Assembly: GCA_903847325.1 (NCBI GenBank)
Contig: CAINDJ010000244.1
Span: 1 to 48,861 of the forward strand
Length of the DNA: 48,861 nucleotides
Direction: 5' to 3'
Origin: an uncultured beta proteobacterium
Lineage (GTDB): Bacteria > Pseudomonadota > Gammaproteobacteria > Burkholderiales > Burkholderiaceae_B
Shown: piece after piece, positions 10,845 through 20,971 of the stretch
Layout of the letters: each line of letters starts with the position of its first letter
How positions within the stretch are numbered: position 1 is the stretch's first letter
The notes under the pieces: model-generated
What the model was told of the DNA's origin: nothing
Databases searched by the model: none
The model's input: only the letters and a program-made list of their open reading frames with translations
Translations under genes and position numbers: made by a program

Positions 10845-10850
10845 TATAAT
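10845..10850 (+). promoter_or_regulatory. Candidate -10 element of the rpsO promoter (TATAAT)
   Basis: Perfect TATAAT about 86 bp upstream of rpsO; no well-spaced consensus -35 seen. Confidence 0.4.
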
Positions 10851-10935
10851 TGTCAGGCTTTACCGAAATTTTTACTAAATCTAACCATCACGTTCGGGCA
10901 CCTCAGCCCCAACGCTTGTCAATTGAGGAATCAAA

Positions 10936-11205
10936 ATGTCTGTAGCTGATATCAAAAAATCCGACATCGTCGCGCAATTTCAACGCGCACAAGGCGATAC
11001 CGGTTCCCCAGAAGTTCAAGTGGCATTGCTCACAGCTCGTATCAATGAGCTGACAGGTCACTTCAAGACCCACATGAAAGACCACCACTCACGTCGCGGC
11101 CTCCTGCGTATGGTTAGCCGTCGTCGTAAGTTACTCGATTATCTCAAGGGCCGTAACCCAGATTCCTATCGTGCACTGATCGAAAAACTCGGTCTGCGTA
11201 AGTGA
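10936..11205 (+). CDS. rpsO: 30S ribosomal protein S15
   Basis: 89 aa; [29 protein letters not shown] signature. Confidence 0.98.
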   Translation: MSVADIKKSDIVAQFQRAQGDTGSPEVQVALLTARINELTGHFKTHMKDHHSRRGLLRMVSRRRKLLDYLKGRNPDSYRALIEKLGLRK

Positions 11206-11249
11206 TATTTTCCTTGATCGGAATCCATGGGGCAGTCTCCCCGTGAATC

Positions 11250-11293
11250 AACCGTGGTCGGTGCGGCTTATAGCCGCCTTGTCCACGGTTTTT
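11250..11293 (+). promoter_or_regulatory. rpsO-pnp intercistronic stem-loop (candidate RNase III site and/or attenuator)
   Basis: AACCGTGG...GCGGCT-TAT-AGCCGC...CCACGGTT followed by TTTTC. Confidence 0.7.
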
Positions 11294-11315
11294 CATTTGT
11301 AAGGAATAAATTGTC

Positions 11316-13502
11316 ATGTTCAATAAAGTGACCAAATCTTTTCAGTATGGCCAACACACTGTTGTGCTTGAGACTGGTGAAATTGCTCGCCAGGCTTCAG
11401 GTGCTGTGCTTGTCACCATCGAAGACACCGTCGTACTCGCAACGGTTGTTGCAAAAACCTCAGCCAAATCAGGTCAGGACTTTTTCCCCCTGACGGTTGA
11501 CTACATTGAGAAAACCTATGCTGCGGGCAAAATCCCCGGCGGTTTTTTCAAGCGCGAAGGCAAGCCTAGCGAAAAAGAAACACTGACCTCACGTCTGATT
11601 GACCGTCCGTTACGCCCTCTGTTCCCAGAAGGCTTCTACAACGAAGTCCAGGTCATCATTCATGTGTTGTCCGTCAATCCCGAAATCGATCCTGATATTG
11701 CAGCCATGATCGGCGCGTCCGCCGCGCTGGCTATTTCCGGTATTCCATTCAACGGTCCGATCGGTGCCGCTCGCGTGGGTTACATCGATGGTCAGTACCT
11801 GATCAACCCAACCGCTTCGCAGCTAAAAACTTCGAAAATGGATCTGGTCGTTGCTGGTACACAAGCCGCTGTGCTGATGGTCGAATCCGAAGCCCAACAG
11901 CTTTCCGAAGAAATCATGCTCGGTGGTGTTGTGTTCGGTCACAACGCCATGCAAGCTGTTATCGGCGCGATCAATGACCTGGTCCGCGAAGCCGGTAAAC
12001 CCGCCTGGGATTGGCAGCCTGCTGCCAAAAACGAAGCACTCATTGCTACGGTGACCGCTGCTGCGCAAGACGGCCTGAACGCCGCCTACCAGACTCGTCA
12101 AAAGCAAGAGCGCACGAATCAGTTGCGTCAGGTTTACTCAGATGTGCACGGCAAACTGGCCGAGCAGGCCGCAGCATCGGGTGTCTCAGCACCTGATGGC
12201 GTTGTGGTCGACAACATCCTGTTTGACCTCGAAGCCCGTATCGTGCGTACACAGATTCTGTCTGGTGAGCCACGTATCGATGGTCGCGATACACGCACCG
12301 TGCGTCCGATCAGCATCCGTCTGGGCGTGCTGCCACGCGTACACGGCAGTGCCTTGTTCACCCGTGGTGAAACGCAGGCGCTGGTGATTGCTACGCTGGG
12401 CACCAAGCAAAACGAACAAATCATCGACGCGCTCATGGGCGAGTACCGTGACCGATTCCTGATGCACTACAACATGCCTCCATTCGCAACGGGCGAAACC
12501 GGCCGCGTAGGTACGCCAAAGCGCCGCGAGATCGGCCACGGCCGTCTGGCTAAGCGTTCGCTCGTGCCTTTGTTGCCTGATGCAGCGGATTTCCAGTACA
12601 CGATCCGTCTCGTGTCAGAGATCACTGAGTCAAACGGCTCGTCCTCAATGGCTTCTGTCTGCGGCGGTTCACTCGCCATGATGGATGCTGGCGTTCCTGT
12701 TAAGGATCACGTTGCTGGTGTGGCCATGGGTCTGATTCTCGATGCAGGCAAATTTGCCGTGCTGACAGATATCCTGGGCGACGAAGATCACCTCGGCGAT
12801 ATGGACTTTAAAGTGGCTGGTACCGAAAACGGCATCACCGCATTGCAAATGGACATCAAAATCCAGGGCATCACTAAAGAAATCATGCAGGTTGCACTGG
12901 CGCAAGCCCGTGACGGTCGTTTGCATATTCTTTCGAAAATGCGCGAAGCCATCCAGGGCTCAACCGGCGAGTTGTCAGCCTTTGCTCCACGTATGATCTC
13001 GATGAAAATTAATCCAGAGAAAATTCGTGACGTGATCGGCAAGGGTGGCGCAACCATCCGTGCACTGACCGAAGAAACCGGTACGCAGATCGACATCGGT
13101 GACGATGGCACGATCACGATCTCGAGCGCCGATCTTGATCGCGCACACGAGGCACAGCGCCGTATTTCTGATCTGACCGCTGATGTCGAAGTTGGCCAGG
13201 TCTACGAAGGCAGCGTGTTGCGTCTGCTGGACTTTGGTGCGATCGTGCAAGTTCTGCCAGGTCGTGATGGTCTGTTGCACATCTCCGAGATTGCTAACTA
13301 CCGCATTGCTAACATCAACGACGTATTGAAAGTTGGTCAGGCGATTCGCGTAAAAGTGATCGAGGCCGATGACAAAGGTCGTCTGCGTCTGTCAGCCAAA
13401 GCAATTGGTGGAATCGAACAGCAAACCGAAGGTGGCGCACCTGCCGCTACCGCACCTGCTGCCGAATCATCATCTACTGCTACCCCTCCAGCCGCTCAGT
13501 AA
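11316..13502 (+). CDS. pnp: Polyribonucleotide nucleotidyltransferase
   Basis: 728 aa with two RNase PH domains, KH ([20 protein letters not shown]) and S1 domains; downstream of rpsO. Confidence 0.98.
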   Translation: MFNKVTKSFQYGQHTVVLETGEIARQASGAVLVTIEDTVVLATVVAKTSAKSGQDFFPLTVDYIEKTYAAGKIPGGFFKREGKPSEKETLTSRLIDRPLRPLFPEGFYNEVQVIIHVLSVNPEIDPDIAAMIGASAALAISGIPFNGPIGAARVGYIDGQYLINPTASQLKTSKMDLVVAGTQAAVLMVESEAQQLSEEIMLGGVVFGHNAMQAVIGAINDLVREAGKPAWDWQPAAKNEALIATVTAAAQDGLNAAYQTRQKQERTNQLRQVYSDVHGKLAEQAAASGVSAPDGVVVDNILFDLEARIVRTQILSGEPRIDGRDTRTVRPISIRLGVLPRVHGSALFTRGETQALVIATLGTKQNEQIIDALMGEYRDRFLMHYNMPPFATGETGRVGTPKRREIGHGRLAKRSLVPLLPDAADFQYTIRLVSEITESNGSSSMASVCGGSLAMMDAGVPVKDHVAGVAMGLILDAGKFAVLTDILGDEDHLGDMDFKVAGTENGITALQMDIKIQGITKEIMQVALAQARDGRLHILSKMREAIQGSTGELSAFAPRMISMKINPEKIRDVIGKGGATIRALTEETGTQIDIGDDGTITISSADLDRAHEAQRRISDLTADVEVGQVYEGSVLRLLDFGAIVQVLPGRDGLLHISEIANYRIANINDVLKVGQAIRVKVIEADDKGRLRLSAKAIGGIEQQTEGGAPAATAPAAESSSTATPPAAQ

Positions 13503-13516
13503 TTTAAAGCGACTGT

Positions 13517-13555
13517 TAAAAACCCTGCAAGGTGCGAGCCCTGCAGGGTTTTTTA
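13517..13555 (+). terminator. Rho-independent terminator downstream of pnp
   Basis: AAAAACCCTGCA-loop-TGCAGGGTTTTTT. Confidence 0.9.
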
Positions 13556-13684
13556 ATGTGTATTCACAATGCACGTTCACAATTACTAACAAAATAAAAA
13601 ACATTAACAACGAAAATTCGCCCCAACAGCACTCAGTAAATGTACAGTTAAGGATCAGAGTTTTTATTTCCGATCAGGTGCCTA

Positions 13685-14899
13685 ATGATCCAGCTTCAAG
13701 ATATCGAACAAGCCCGTCTGGCGCTCAAAGGGCAGGTCGTTGAGACGCCTTTTACATACTCCCGGACATTATCAGAAATCCTCGGTGCTGAGATCTGGCT
13801 CAAATTCGAAAATCTGCAGTTCACTGCTTCTTTTAAAGAGCGCGGTGCCTACAACCGCATGCGGTCTTTGACCGCAGAGCAACGCAAAAACGGTGTGATC
13901 ACCATGTCTGCCGGTAATCATGCGCAAGGTGTCGCTTATCATGCCGAGCGTATGAGTATCCCTGCCGTGATTGTGATGCCTAAATTTACACCGACTGTTA
14001 AGGTCGCCAATACGCGCAGATTTGGCGCAGAGGTTGTTCTGCATGGCGAGACCTTTGATGATGCGCGTGCATTGGCACTCGAGCTCGCTCAGACCCGACA
14101 ACTCACGTTGATCCATCCTTACGATGATGATGCCGTCATCGCTGGCCAGGGCACAATTGGTCTTGAAATGCTTGAGGTCAAACCCGATCTCGATATGCTT
14201 GTTGTGCCAATTGGCGGCGGAGGACTGATCTCCGGGATTGCGACTGCCGCCAAGGCCTTACGTCCAGAAATTGAAGTCATTGGCGTGCAGACTGAGGCCT
14301 TTCCCTATATGGCGGCAGCTGTCCATAACCAGACCATCAAAGGGGCAACCCGTACGATTGCCGAAGGTATCGCAGTCAAAACACCGGGGGTCAGAACGCT
14401 TGAAATTATTCGTCAAAAAGTCGATGACATTGTTTTGGTCTCGGAGCGCGATATTGAATACGCAATCGTGACTTTGCTTGAAATCGAAAAGACGGTTGTT
14501 GAGGGGGCAGGCGCGGCCGGACTAGCTGCGCTATTGCATGCGCAATCGATGGATGATTCTCGTTTTGAGGGAAAGAAAATTGGCGTCGTACTATGTGGCG
14601 GCAATATTGATCCTCTTGTCCTGGGTGGACTGATCGAACGCGGGATGGTGCGGGCAGGGCGACTGACGCGCATTCGCGTCAGCATCCATGATTTGCCAGG
14701 AGCGCTGTCCCAGATCACGCAGCTTGTGGCCGATACGGGCGCCAATATTACGCAGGTCAATCACCAGCGTGCGTTTACCTCACTGCCTGCGCAGGATGTA
14801 GAAGTCGATCTGGTGATGCAGACTCGCGGGCATGAACACGTCGATGAAATTTTGACTACTTTACGTGCGCAAGGGTTTCGCGCGGTGCGTGGGGATTAA
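13685..14899 (+). CDS. ilvA: Threonine ammonia-lyase (threonine dehydratase) with C-terminal ACT-like domain
   Basis: PLP motif TASFKERGAYN; GGGGLISG; C-terminal ACT-like region (VSIHDLPGALSQITQLVADTGANITQVNHQRA). Confidence 0.9.
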   Translation: MIQLQDIEQARLALKGQVVETPFTYSRTLSEILGAEIWLKFENLQFTASFKERGAYNRMRSLTAEQRKNGVITMSAGNHAQGVAYHAERMSIPAVIVMPKFTPTVKVANTRRFGAEVVLHGETFDDARALALELAQTRQLTLIHPYDDDAVIAGQGTIGLEMLEVKPDLDMLVVPIGGGGLISGIATAAKALRPEIEVIGVQTEAFPYMAAAVHNQTIKGATRTIAEGIAVKTPGVRTLEIIRQKVDDIVLVSERDIEYAIVTLLEIEKTVVEGAGAAGLAALLHAQSMDDSRFEGKKIGVVLCGGNIDPLVLGGLIERGMVRAGRLTRIRVSIHDLPGALSQITQLVADTGANITQVNHQRAFTSLPAQDVEVDLVMQTRGHEHVDEILTTLRAQGFRAVRGD

Positions 14900-14911
14900 A
14901 ACTAATTAAGT

Positions 14912-15682
14912 TCAATCACCTTCAGTAATTGTCCTGCCATTGAGCGGCATCACAGGGCGTGCATTCATTGGGAATATTTTTTGAAATTGTCCGAGTTGTG
15001 AAGCAGACATTTCTACAGGTGTTTTCAGGATATAAAAATTCACACCATCTTCTGAGCAATCCGGGGTGGTGAGTGAGCCCTCGTAACTGTAATAAGCCAA
15101 ATCCTTTGGCAGGAGCGCTGTCAGATCAAGTGTGGTGGGTAAGACAAGCTTTCCTGTTGTTGCAGGCATATTATCCAATACGGTCTTTAAAGTTGGATTT
15201 TCCTGACCTTCTTTAAAAAACAAACCAATCACCGCAATTTTTCCTGACTCGTTGTCATCTGGTGAATCGCCTGGATTGAGATGGACCAGATGCGCGTTTA
15301 AGGGATAACCTTTGCCATCTACTTTTTCTTCGCTGGGTGTATGCAGGTGGAACTGCAAAATCCTGAAATTCGTATCGCCGATGTGTGCGTCACCGCCATC
15401 AGGCAGGTTGACTTGAATGGTGTGTCCGTTGTTCACGATCAACGCTTTAGATGGCTTGTATTCAGGCTTGATTTTTGCGCTGGCTTTAGTAGCCTGCGCG
15501 CTCGGGATGTTGATGGGTGACTGCACTTGTCCATACTTGCAAACAGAAAACTTAGGACTCAGATCACCCCAATGCTCAGGTGCGATTTTTCCTTCGTATC
15601 CCCAATTTACCTTACCCTCTGCATAGCTTGAGAGGGATAGGGTCGCTAAAAATAAACCCAAAATTTTTGAATTGATGCGCAT
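14912..15682 (-). CDS. Alpha-type carbonic anhydrase, periplasmic
   Basis: Signal peptide; WGYEGKIAPEHWGDL, QSPINI, FHLHTPSEE, and YYSYEGSLTTPDCSEDGVNFYIL motifs. Confidence 0.95.
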   Translation of the reverse strand: MRINSKILGLFLATLSLSSYAEGKVNWGYEGKIAPEHWGDLSPKFSVCKYGQVQSPINIPSAQATKASAKIKPEYKPSKALIVNNGHTIQVNLPDGGDAHIGDTNFRILQFHLHTPSEEKVDGKGYPLNAHLVHLNPGDSPDDNESGKIAVIGLFFKEGQENPTLKTVLDNMPATTGKLVLPTTLDLTALLPKDLAYYSYEGSLTTPDCSEDGVNFYILKTPVEMSASQLGQFQKIFPMNARPVMPLNGRTITEGD

Positions 15683-15847
15683 AATTTTTCTCAGACTAGT
15701 AGAGTAAGTGGCTTTTTTTGATCATACCGTTCAATTCAAATATTGAGTAGTTGAGTTGAATCTGCTTAAAGAATTAAAAATGCCCCAACATTCTGAGCGA
15801 TAGAAAGTCGGGGCAAACTAGCCTCTTAGAACTTAAAGGCGCAATGA

Positions 15848-16447
15848 CTACAGTGGTGCAAATCCCAGTTCCTGGCGGAAACGGTTTTTAACGTACACGC
15901 CATCACGCGAGGGCAGTGCACGAGGCAAGTCATCAGCTTTTACAAAGACTTGTGCAAAAGTAACACCCGCGCGTTTGTGAATACTTTCTGTGACTTGGGC
16001 TACATCCTTTGCATCATGTACTTCAAAGGAGTTTGTAATGCCGCAGGCGCGTGCAACAGCTGAAAAGCTTGTGCCCAGACTCGTGTGGCTGCGCTGCATG
16101 CCTGTCTCACCAAAGTGGCCGTTATCGAGCACCACGATGGTCAGGTTTTTCGGTTGCTGTGCATTGATAGTGGCTAGTCCGCCGATGCCCATGAGTTGCT
16201 CGCCGTCACCGGTCACGACCACAACCTGTTTTTCTGGTTGTGCGAGTGCGAGGCCCAGGCCGATCAAGGCCGCACCACCCATCGCACCCCAGAGGTAAAA
16301 GTTTTTGTTGCGGTCGCCAGCGGCAAACACGTCATAGGTTGGGGAGCCCAAGCCTGTCACAACGAGTGCGTCAGGAGATTGAGCGAGTAATTCTTTTACA
16401 AAGTCACGGCGATTAATGGTCGCAGTTGAGGTATCACGTAATGTCAT
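15848..16447 (-). CDS. TPP-binding C-terminal subunit of a split 2-oxo-acid decarboxylase (sulfopyruvate/phosphonopyruvate decarboxylase beta-like)
   Basis: TPP motif VVVTGDGEQLMGIGGLATINAQQPKNLTIVVLDN. Confidence 0.8.
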   Translation of the reverse strand: MTLRDTSTATINRRDFVKELLAQSPDALVVTGLGSPTYDVFAAGDRNKNFYLWGAMGGAALIGLGLALAQPEKQVVVVTGDGEQLMGIGGLATINAQQPKNLTIVVLDNGHFGETGMQRSHTSLGTSFSAVARACGITNSFEVHDAKDVAQVTESIHKRAGVTFAQVFVKADDLPRALPSRDGVYVKNRFRQELGFAPL

Positions 16448-16456
16448 GTTCGTTCC

Positions 16457-16990
16457 TTAGTTGCGGATCCATTTCTTGCGCCCAATCAGGCTTTGCGACA
16501 GCAGCACGGCTACTTGCTCGCCACCCTCAAAGGCTGCATCCAGTGCGGCGCTCACGATGTCTTCGACTTCGTCGGCACGCTCGGCGCGCAATACGGTGAT
16601 GCCCATGAGTTCCATTGAGCCTTGCGTTGCTTTGCTCATGGGAACCTGCCAGGGATTGAATTCGGCGTATTCGCCGCGCATCGTCACCAGGCTCAAGAAA
16701 GGAAAGCGGCAGCTTTGCAGCAAAGACATCATGTTGATGCAGTTACCCACGCCACTACTTTGCATCAGGAGCGCGGAGCGAACGCCACCGAGCCAGGCTC
16801 CGCTGGCGATCGCCACGCCTTCTTCTTCAGTAGTCAGGACGATGCCACGCATCTCTGGGTCTGCGTGGACGCGACGGATCACGTGGGCATGACCTGCATC
16901 AGGTACGTAGGAGACCTGACGGATGTTGCCTTGCTTGAGAACGTTAAAAATGTCTTCTTGCCAGGGTGAGTGGGGCTGCTCTTCGCTCAT
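16457..16990 (-). CDS. N-terminal (alpha-like) subunit of the same split TPP enzyme
   Basis: TTEEEGVAIASGAWLGGVRSALLMQSSGVGN pattern of sulfopyruvate decarboxylase alpha-like/TPP N-terminal domains; 9-bp gap to the partner. Confidence 0.78.
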   Translation of the reverse strand: MSEEQPHSPWQEDIFNVLKQGNIRQVSYVPDAGHAHVIRRVHADPEMRGIVLTTEEEGVAIASGAWLGGVRSALLMQSSGVGNCINMMSLLQSCRFPFLSLVTMRGEYAEFNPWQVPMSKATQGSMELMGITVLRAERADEVEDIVSAALDAAFEGGEQVAVLLSQSLIGRKKWIRN

Positions 16991-17094
16991 AGTTAATGCT
17001 CGGGTAGTTGGTTAAGCTGCCATCATATTTTGTAATATGATCGAATGTAAAATAAAAAATAATGATGGGAGACATCAGTATTTTTTATACGTAG

Positions 17095-17730
17095 TTATTC
17101 AACATGCCTTTCATAGCAACCAGCCAATCTGAACAGTCGATCGCGTTTGAGCATGGTGGCAACCGCCTCTGGCTGGCGCCTGCCGGAGGCAAACAGCACA
17201 TTGAGCGTGCGCTCGATGTGCTCCCTGAGCACCTCTTTATGCGTGGGCCACCAGAGCGATAACAGTCGGTCAGGGTCTGTCAGTCCTAAACTCTGTTTGC
17301 GCAGTTCCGAACGACTGAAATCCTTGATATTCCAGGTCAGCACGCTCACAGGTCCCGAGACCGAGCGAGCAACGGCTGCAATGCCTGCAGCGGCTACGTG
17401 TTTGTCTTTGCGATCGGTGTGTCGTAATTCTGTTTCAAATTCCGTCACGTCCCCCATATTGGCAAGAGGGAATTGCTCTTGCATGTTTTGCCATTCGAGA
17501 GCGAGCAAGGCAGGCTCAATCGGCCAGAGGCGTGCGGCATTACGCTGCCATTCATCGCCGATTTTGTCTGTCCAGACCGGTACAAGCACGCCTGCATGGC
17601 CCAGGCTGAGCAGTAAGGGGCGAAGCAAACCAGACATCATGACGCAGGCGTCAAGCACTAAGCCAGGAGTTTGATTGACTTGAGCAGACGGTAGATCGGG
17701 CGGTACTGAATCTTGTTGTGTTGACGTCAT
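17095..17730 (-). CDS. PIN domain-containing protein (putative ribonuclease)
   Basis: VLDACVMMSGLLRPLLL at N-terminus; acidic DEW / DRKDKHVAAAG / TWNIKDFS positions typical of PIN domains. Confidence 0.75.
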   Translation of the reverse strand: MTSTQQDSVPPDLPSAQVNQTPGLVLDACVMMSGLLRPLLLSLGHAGVLVPVWTDKIGDEWQRNAARLWPIEPALLALEWQNMQEQFPLANMGDVTEFETELRHTDRKDKHVAAAGIAAVARSVSGPVSVLTWNIKDFSRSELRKQSLGLTDPDRLLSLWWPTHKEVLREHIERTLNVLFASGRRQPEAVATMLKRDRLFRLAGCYERHVE

Positions 17731-17734
17731 CCAG

Positions 17735-20371
17735 TTATTTTAGTGCCAACAGCGCGGCACGTACGATGGTCTGCGCATCCACGCCAAAATAGGCACGCAA
17801 CGCCGCACGGGTGTCGCTGCGTCCAAATCCGTCTGTCCCTAGCGTCATGTAACGACGGCTGGCTGGAATATAAGCGCGAACAGATTCAGGCAGTACCCGG
17901 ACATAATCCGTCGCTGCAATGATGGGGCCACTGCTCTGATTGAGCTGCTCATACAGGAATGGCGTGGCGGGATTTCTTTCATTGTCCAGTCGAGCTTGTT
18001 CGCAGGCGGCACCATCGCGCGCAAGCTCCGACCAACTGGTGACACTGTAGACGCTGACTTCGAACGCCTGCGCAGCCAGCAACTCAGCAGCTTTAATTAC
18101 TTCAGTCAGAATCGCACCAGAGCCCATGAGCGTGATCGAGGCTTTTGCGTTTTTACCTTTATAGGTATTAAAGAGGTAACAGCCTTTGAGGATGTCCTCA
18201 TTGACGCCTGCTGGCAGGGTGGGCTGTGCATAGTTTTCGTTCATGAGTGTGACGTAATAAAACATGTCACGTTGCTCGATCATCATGTCGCGAATGCCAC
18301 GGTCCACAATCACCGCCATCTCGCCGGCAAACGCCGGATCGTAGGCTTTGCAATTGGGTATCGTCGCTGCATGCAGGTGGCTTGAGCCATCCTGATGCTG
18401 CAGCCCCTCGCCACCAAGCGTGGTGCGGCCCGAAGTCGCACCGAGTAAGAAACCTCGTGGACGTTGATCGGCTGCCGCCCAGATCTGATCCCCTACGCGC
18501 TGGAATCCGAACATGGAGTAGTAGATATAGAAAGGCAGCATTGCCAGGCCGTGCACGCTATAGCTTGTGGCTGCAGCCGTCCAGCTGGCGATGGCGCCCG
18601 CCTCGGAGATGCCTTCTTCGAGAATCTGGCCGTCGAGTGCCTCCCGATAGCTCAGCACTGAGCCGATATCCTCGGGCGCATAACGTTGACCCACGCTCGA
18701 ATAAATACCGACTTGTTTGAATAGGTTGGCCATACCAAAGGTACGTGCTTCGTCGGCGACGATCGGCACGATGCGTGGTCCCAGTGCTGGATCTTTGAGC
18801 AGGTTGCCCAGCATGCGCACAAAGGCCATGGTGGTGCTCATGTCTTTACCTTCGGCATTCAGGGCAAAGGCGCTATATTGCTCGATTGCAGGGACGGCCA
18901 CCGTCTCGCATTCGGTGTCGCGTTTAGGTAAATATCCACCCAGCGCCTGCCGGTGCGCGAGTAGATATTTCATTTCGACACTATCAGCGGCTGGCTTGTA
19001 AAAAGCCAGCCCTGTTGCTTCGTCATCGCTTAAGGGGAGGTTGAAGCGATTACGGAATTCGATCAAGTCCTCACCATCAAATTTCTTATGGCTGTGCGTG
19101 GTCATTTTGCCCTGACCGGCACTGCCCATGCCATACCCTTTTTTGGTTTGCGCAAGAATCACGGTCGGCTGACCAGAGTGGTTCGCCGCCGCCGCATAAG
19201 CTGCATGGATCTTGACCAGATCGTGACCGCCGCGCTTGAGGTGATCGATCTGCTCATCGGTCATGCCTTGTGCGAGCCTGGCAAGCTCCTCGTTCTGACC
19301 AAAAAAATTGTCGCGATTAAACCGTCCGTCTTTAGCGGCAAAGGTCTGCATCTGCCCGTCAACGGTATTGGCAAATGCGCGCGTCAATGCACCTGTCAGA
19401 TCGCGCGCAAACAGGCCATCCCAGTCACTCCCCCAAACCAGTTTGATGACATTCCAGCCCGCACCAATAAAGAGCTTTTCGAGCTCATCAATGATGCGGC
19501 CATTGCCACGCACGGGTCCATCCAGGCGTTGTAAGTTGCAATTAACGACCCACACCAGATTGTCGAGCCCTTCGCGGGCAGCGAGCGTAAGCGCACTCAT
19601 TGACTCGGGTTCGTCCATCTCTCCATCGCCAAACACGCCCCACACTTTGCGGTTGGAGCAATCGAGCAAATGACGATGTGTCAGATAGCGCATAAATCGC
19701 GCATGATAGATGGAGCTGATCGGACCGATCCCCATCGAGCCTGTCGGGAATTGCCAAAAATCTGGCATCAACCAGGGATGGGGGTAGCTCGAAAGCCCGC
19801 GTGCGCCATCAGCGGCCGCCGTGATTTCTTGTCTGTAATGCAAGAGGTCCGTTTCGCTGAGGCGTCCCTCTAAATACGCGCGTGCGTAGACGCCTGGAGC
19901 GCTGTGGGGCTGGAAGAAAACCAGATCGCCACGGTGCTGTCCTGGGCCCGTACCGCGACGCGCCTGAAAGAAATGATTGAAACCTGTTTCGAATAAGTCC
20001 GCCGCACTGGCGTAGCTGGCGATATGCCCACCGAGCTCGCCATAGGCTTGATTTGCCCGGACCACCATCGCCAGCGCGTTCCAGCGCATGATCGAGGCCA
20101 GACGTTCTTCGATTGCGAGGTCGCCGGTGAAAACCGGCTGTTGTTCGACAGGAATTGAATTGATGTAGGGGGTACTGAGCTCGGGTTGCCAGCCAACCTG
20201 ATTGGTACGTGCGGTGCGTACCAGCTCATCGAGCAAGAATTTTGCACGCTCTGGCCCTTCAGTCGCAATCACGGTCATCAGGGCTTGTCGCCACTCAGCG
20301 GTCTCTTGTGAGTCCGTGTCGGGGGAGGTCTCGCGCCAGCTGGTGAGACGGGGATCGATAGAAGCGTTCAT
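17735..20371 (-). CDS. Homodimeric 2-oxo-acid dehydrogenase E1 (AceE/MdeB family)
   Basis: About 878 aa; VWGVFGDGEMDEPESMSALTLAAREGLDNLVWVVNCNLQRLDGPVRGNG signature; no E2/E3 genes beside it. Confidence 0.92.
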   Translation of the reverse strand: MNASIDPRLTSWRETSPDTDSQETAEWRQALMTVIATEGPERAKFLLDELVRTARTNQVGWQPELSTPYINSIPVEQQPVFTGDLAIEERLASIMRWNALAMVVRANQAYGELGGHIASYASAADLFETGFNHFFQARRGTGPGQHRGDLVFFQPHSAPGVYARAYLEGRLSETDLLHYRQEITAAADGARGLSSYPHPWLMPDFWQFPTGSMGIGPISSIYHARFMRYLTHRHLLDCSNRKVWGVFGDGEMDEPESMSALTLAAREGLDNLVWVVNCNLQRLDGPVRGNGRIIDELEKLFIGAGWNVIKLVWGSDWDGLFARDLTGALTRAFANTVDGQMQTFAAKDGRFNRDNFFGQNEELARLAQGMTDEQIDHLKRGGHDLVKIHAAYAAAANHSGQPTVILAQTKKGYGMGSAGQGKMTTHSHKKFDGEDLIEFRNRFNLPLSDDEATGLAFYKPAADSVEMKYLLAHRQALGGYLPKRDTECETVAVPAIEQYSAFALNAEGKDMSTTMAFVRMLGNLLKDPALGPRIVPIVADEARTFGMANLFKQVGIYSSVGQRYAPEDIGSVLSYREALDGQILEEGISEAGAIASWTAAATSYSVHGLAMLPFYIYYSMFGFQRVGDQIWAAADQRPRGFLLGATSGRTTLGGEGLQHQDGSSHLHAATIPNCKAYDPAFAGEMAVIVDRGIRDMMIEQRDMFYYVTLMNENYAQPTLPAGVNEDILKGCYLFNTYKGKNAKASITLMGSGAILTEVIKAAELLAAQAFEVSVYSVTSWSELARDGAACEQARLDNERNPATPFLYEQLNQSSGPIIAATDYVRVLPESVRAYIPASRRYMTLGTDGFGRSDTRAALRAYFGVDAQTIVRAALLALK

Positions 20372-20497
20372 GGCATGCACACATTGAATGGTTATGACGA
20401 CATTCTAATGATTAGTTTGCAGCATGGGATGCCTTAATTTAAAAGTTAAATGATAATATTTGGAATTAAATGCTGAAATATTTATATAAACAGAATA

Positions 20498-20971
20498 ATG
20501 AGCTTGGATTCTATTGATTTAAAGATTTTGGCCGAATTGCAGGCTGATGGTGCGCTCTCCAATATCGAGCTGGCGCGTCGCATCCACTTGAGCCCATCGC
20601 CTTGCCTGGCCCGGGTCAGGGCACTTGAGGCTGCGGGTGTGATTGATCGCTATGTGGCGATTGCCAATGCCAAAGCACTTGGCTTGGGGTTGAACGTGTT
20701 CATCAGTATCAGTTTAAAAAGTCAGAGTAAAGAATCGCTCGCGCACTTTGAACAGCACATCAGCGAACACGACGAGGTGATGGAGTGTTACCTCATGACG
20801 GGTGATAGTGATTACCTGATTCGTGTTGCCGTAGCGGATATCGCGGCTCTAGAAAAATTCATTCTGGAGAAACTCACGCCTATCCCGGGTATTGAAAAAA
20901 TCCGTTCGAGTTTCGCCTTGAAACAGGTTCGCTACAAAACTGCGCTACCCATCCCTGCGCAAACCCACTAA
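20498..20971 (+). CDS. Lrp/AsnC family transcriptional regulator (MdeR-like position)
   Basis: LDSIDLKILAELQADGALSNIELARRIHLSPSPCLARVRALEAAGVI HTH plus RAM domain; divergent from the E1 gene. Confidence 0.93.
   Translation: MSLDSIDLKILAELQADGALSNIELARRIHLSPSPCLARVRALEAAGVIDRYVAIANAKALGLGLNVFISISLKSQSKESLAHFEQHISEHDEVMECYLMTGDSDYLIRVAVADIAALEKFILEKLTPIPGIEKIRSSFALKQVRYKTALPIPAQTH

Noticed and set aside
13563-13583. Direct repeat TTCACAAT-GCACG-TTCACAAT before ilvA
   Set aside because: Short, only two copies, no associated regulator; could be chance.
13369-13743. 124-aa plus-strand ORF spanning the pnp end and ilvA start
   Set aside because: Overlaps two certain genes and the pnp terminator; low-complexity translation.
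15775-15830. Hairpin TGCCCC...GGGGCA between the carbonic anhydrase and TPP genes
   Set aside because: Six-bp stem with a large loop and no U-tract; might be a weak terminator, but not supportable.
18382-19534. Plus-strand ORFs of 94-148 aa inside the E1 gene
   Set aside because: Antisense shadows of a confidently identified E1 coding region.
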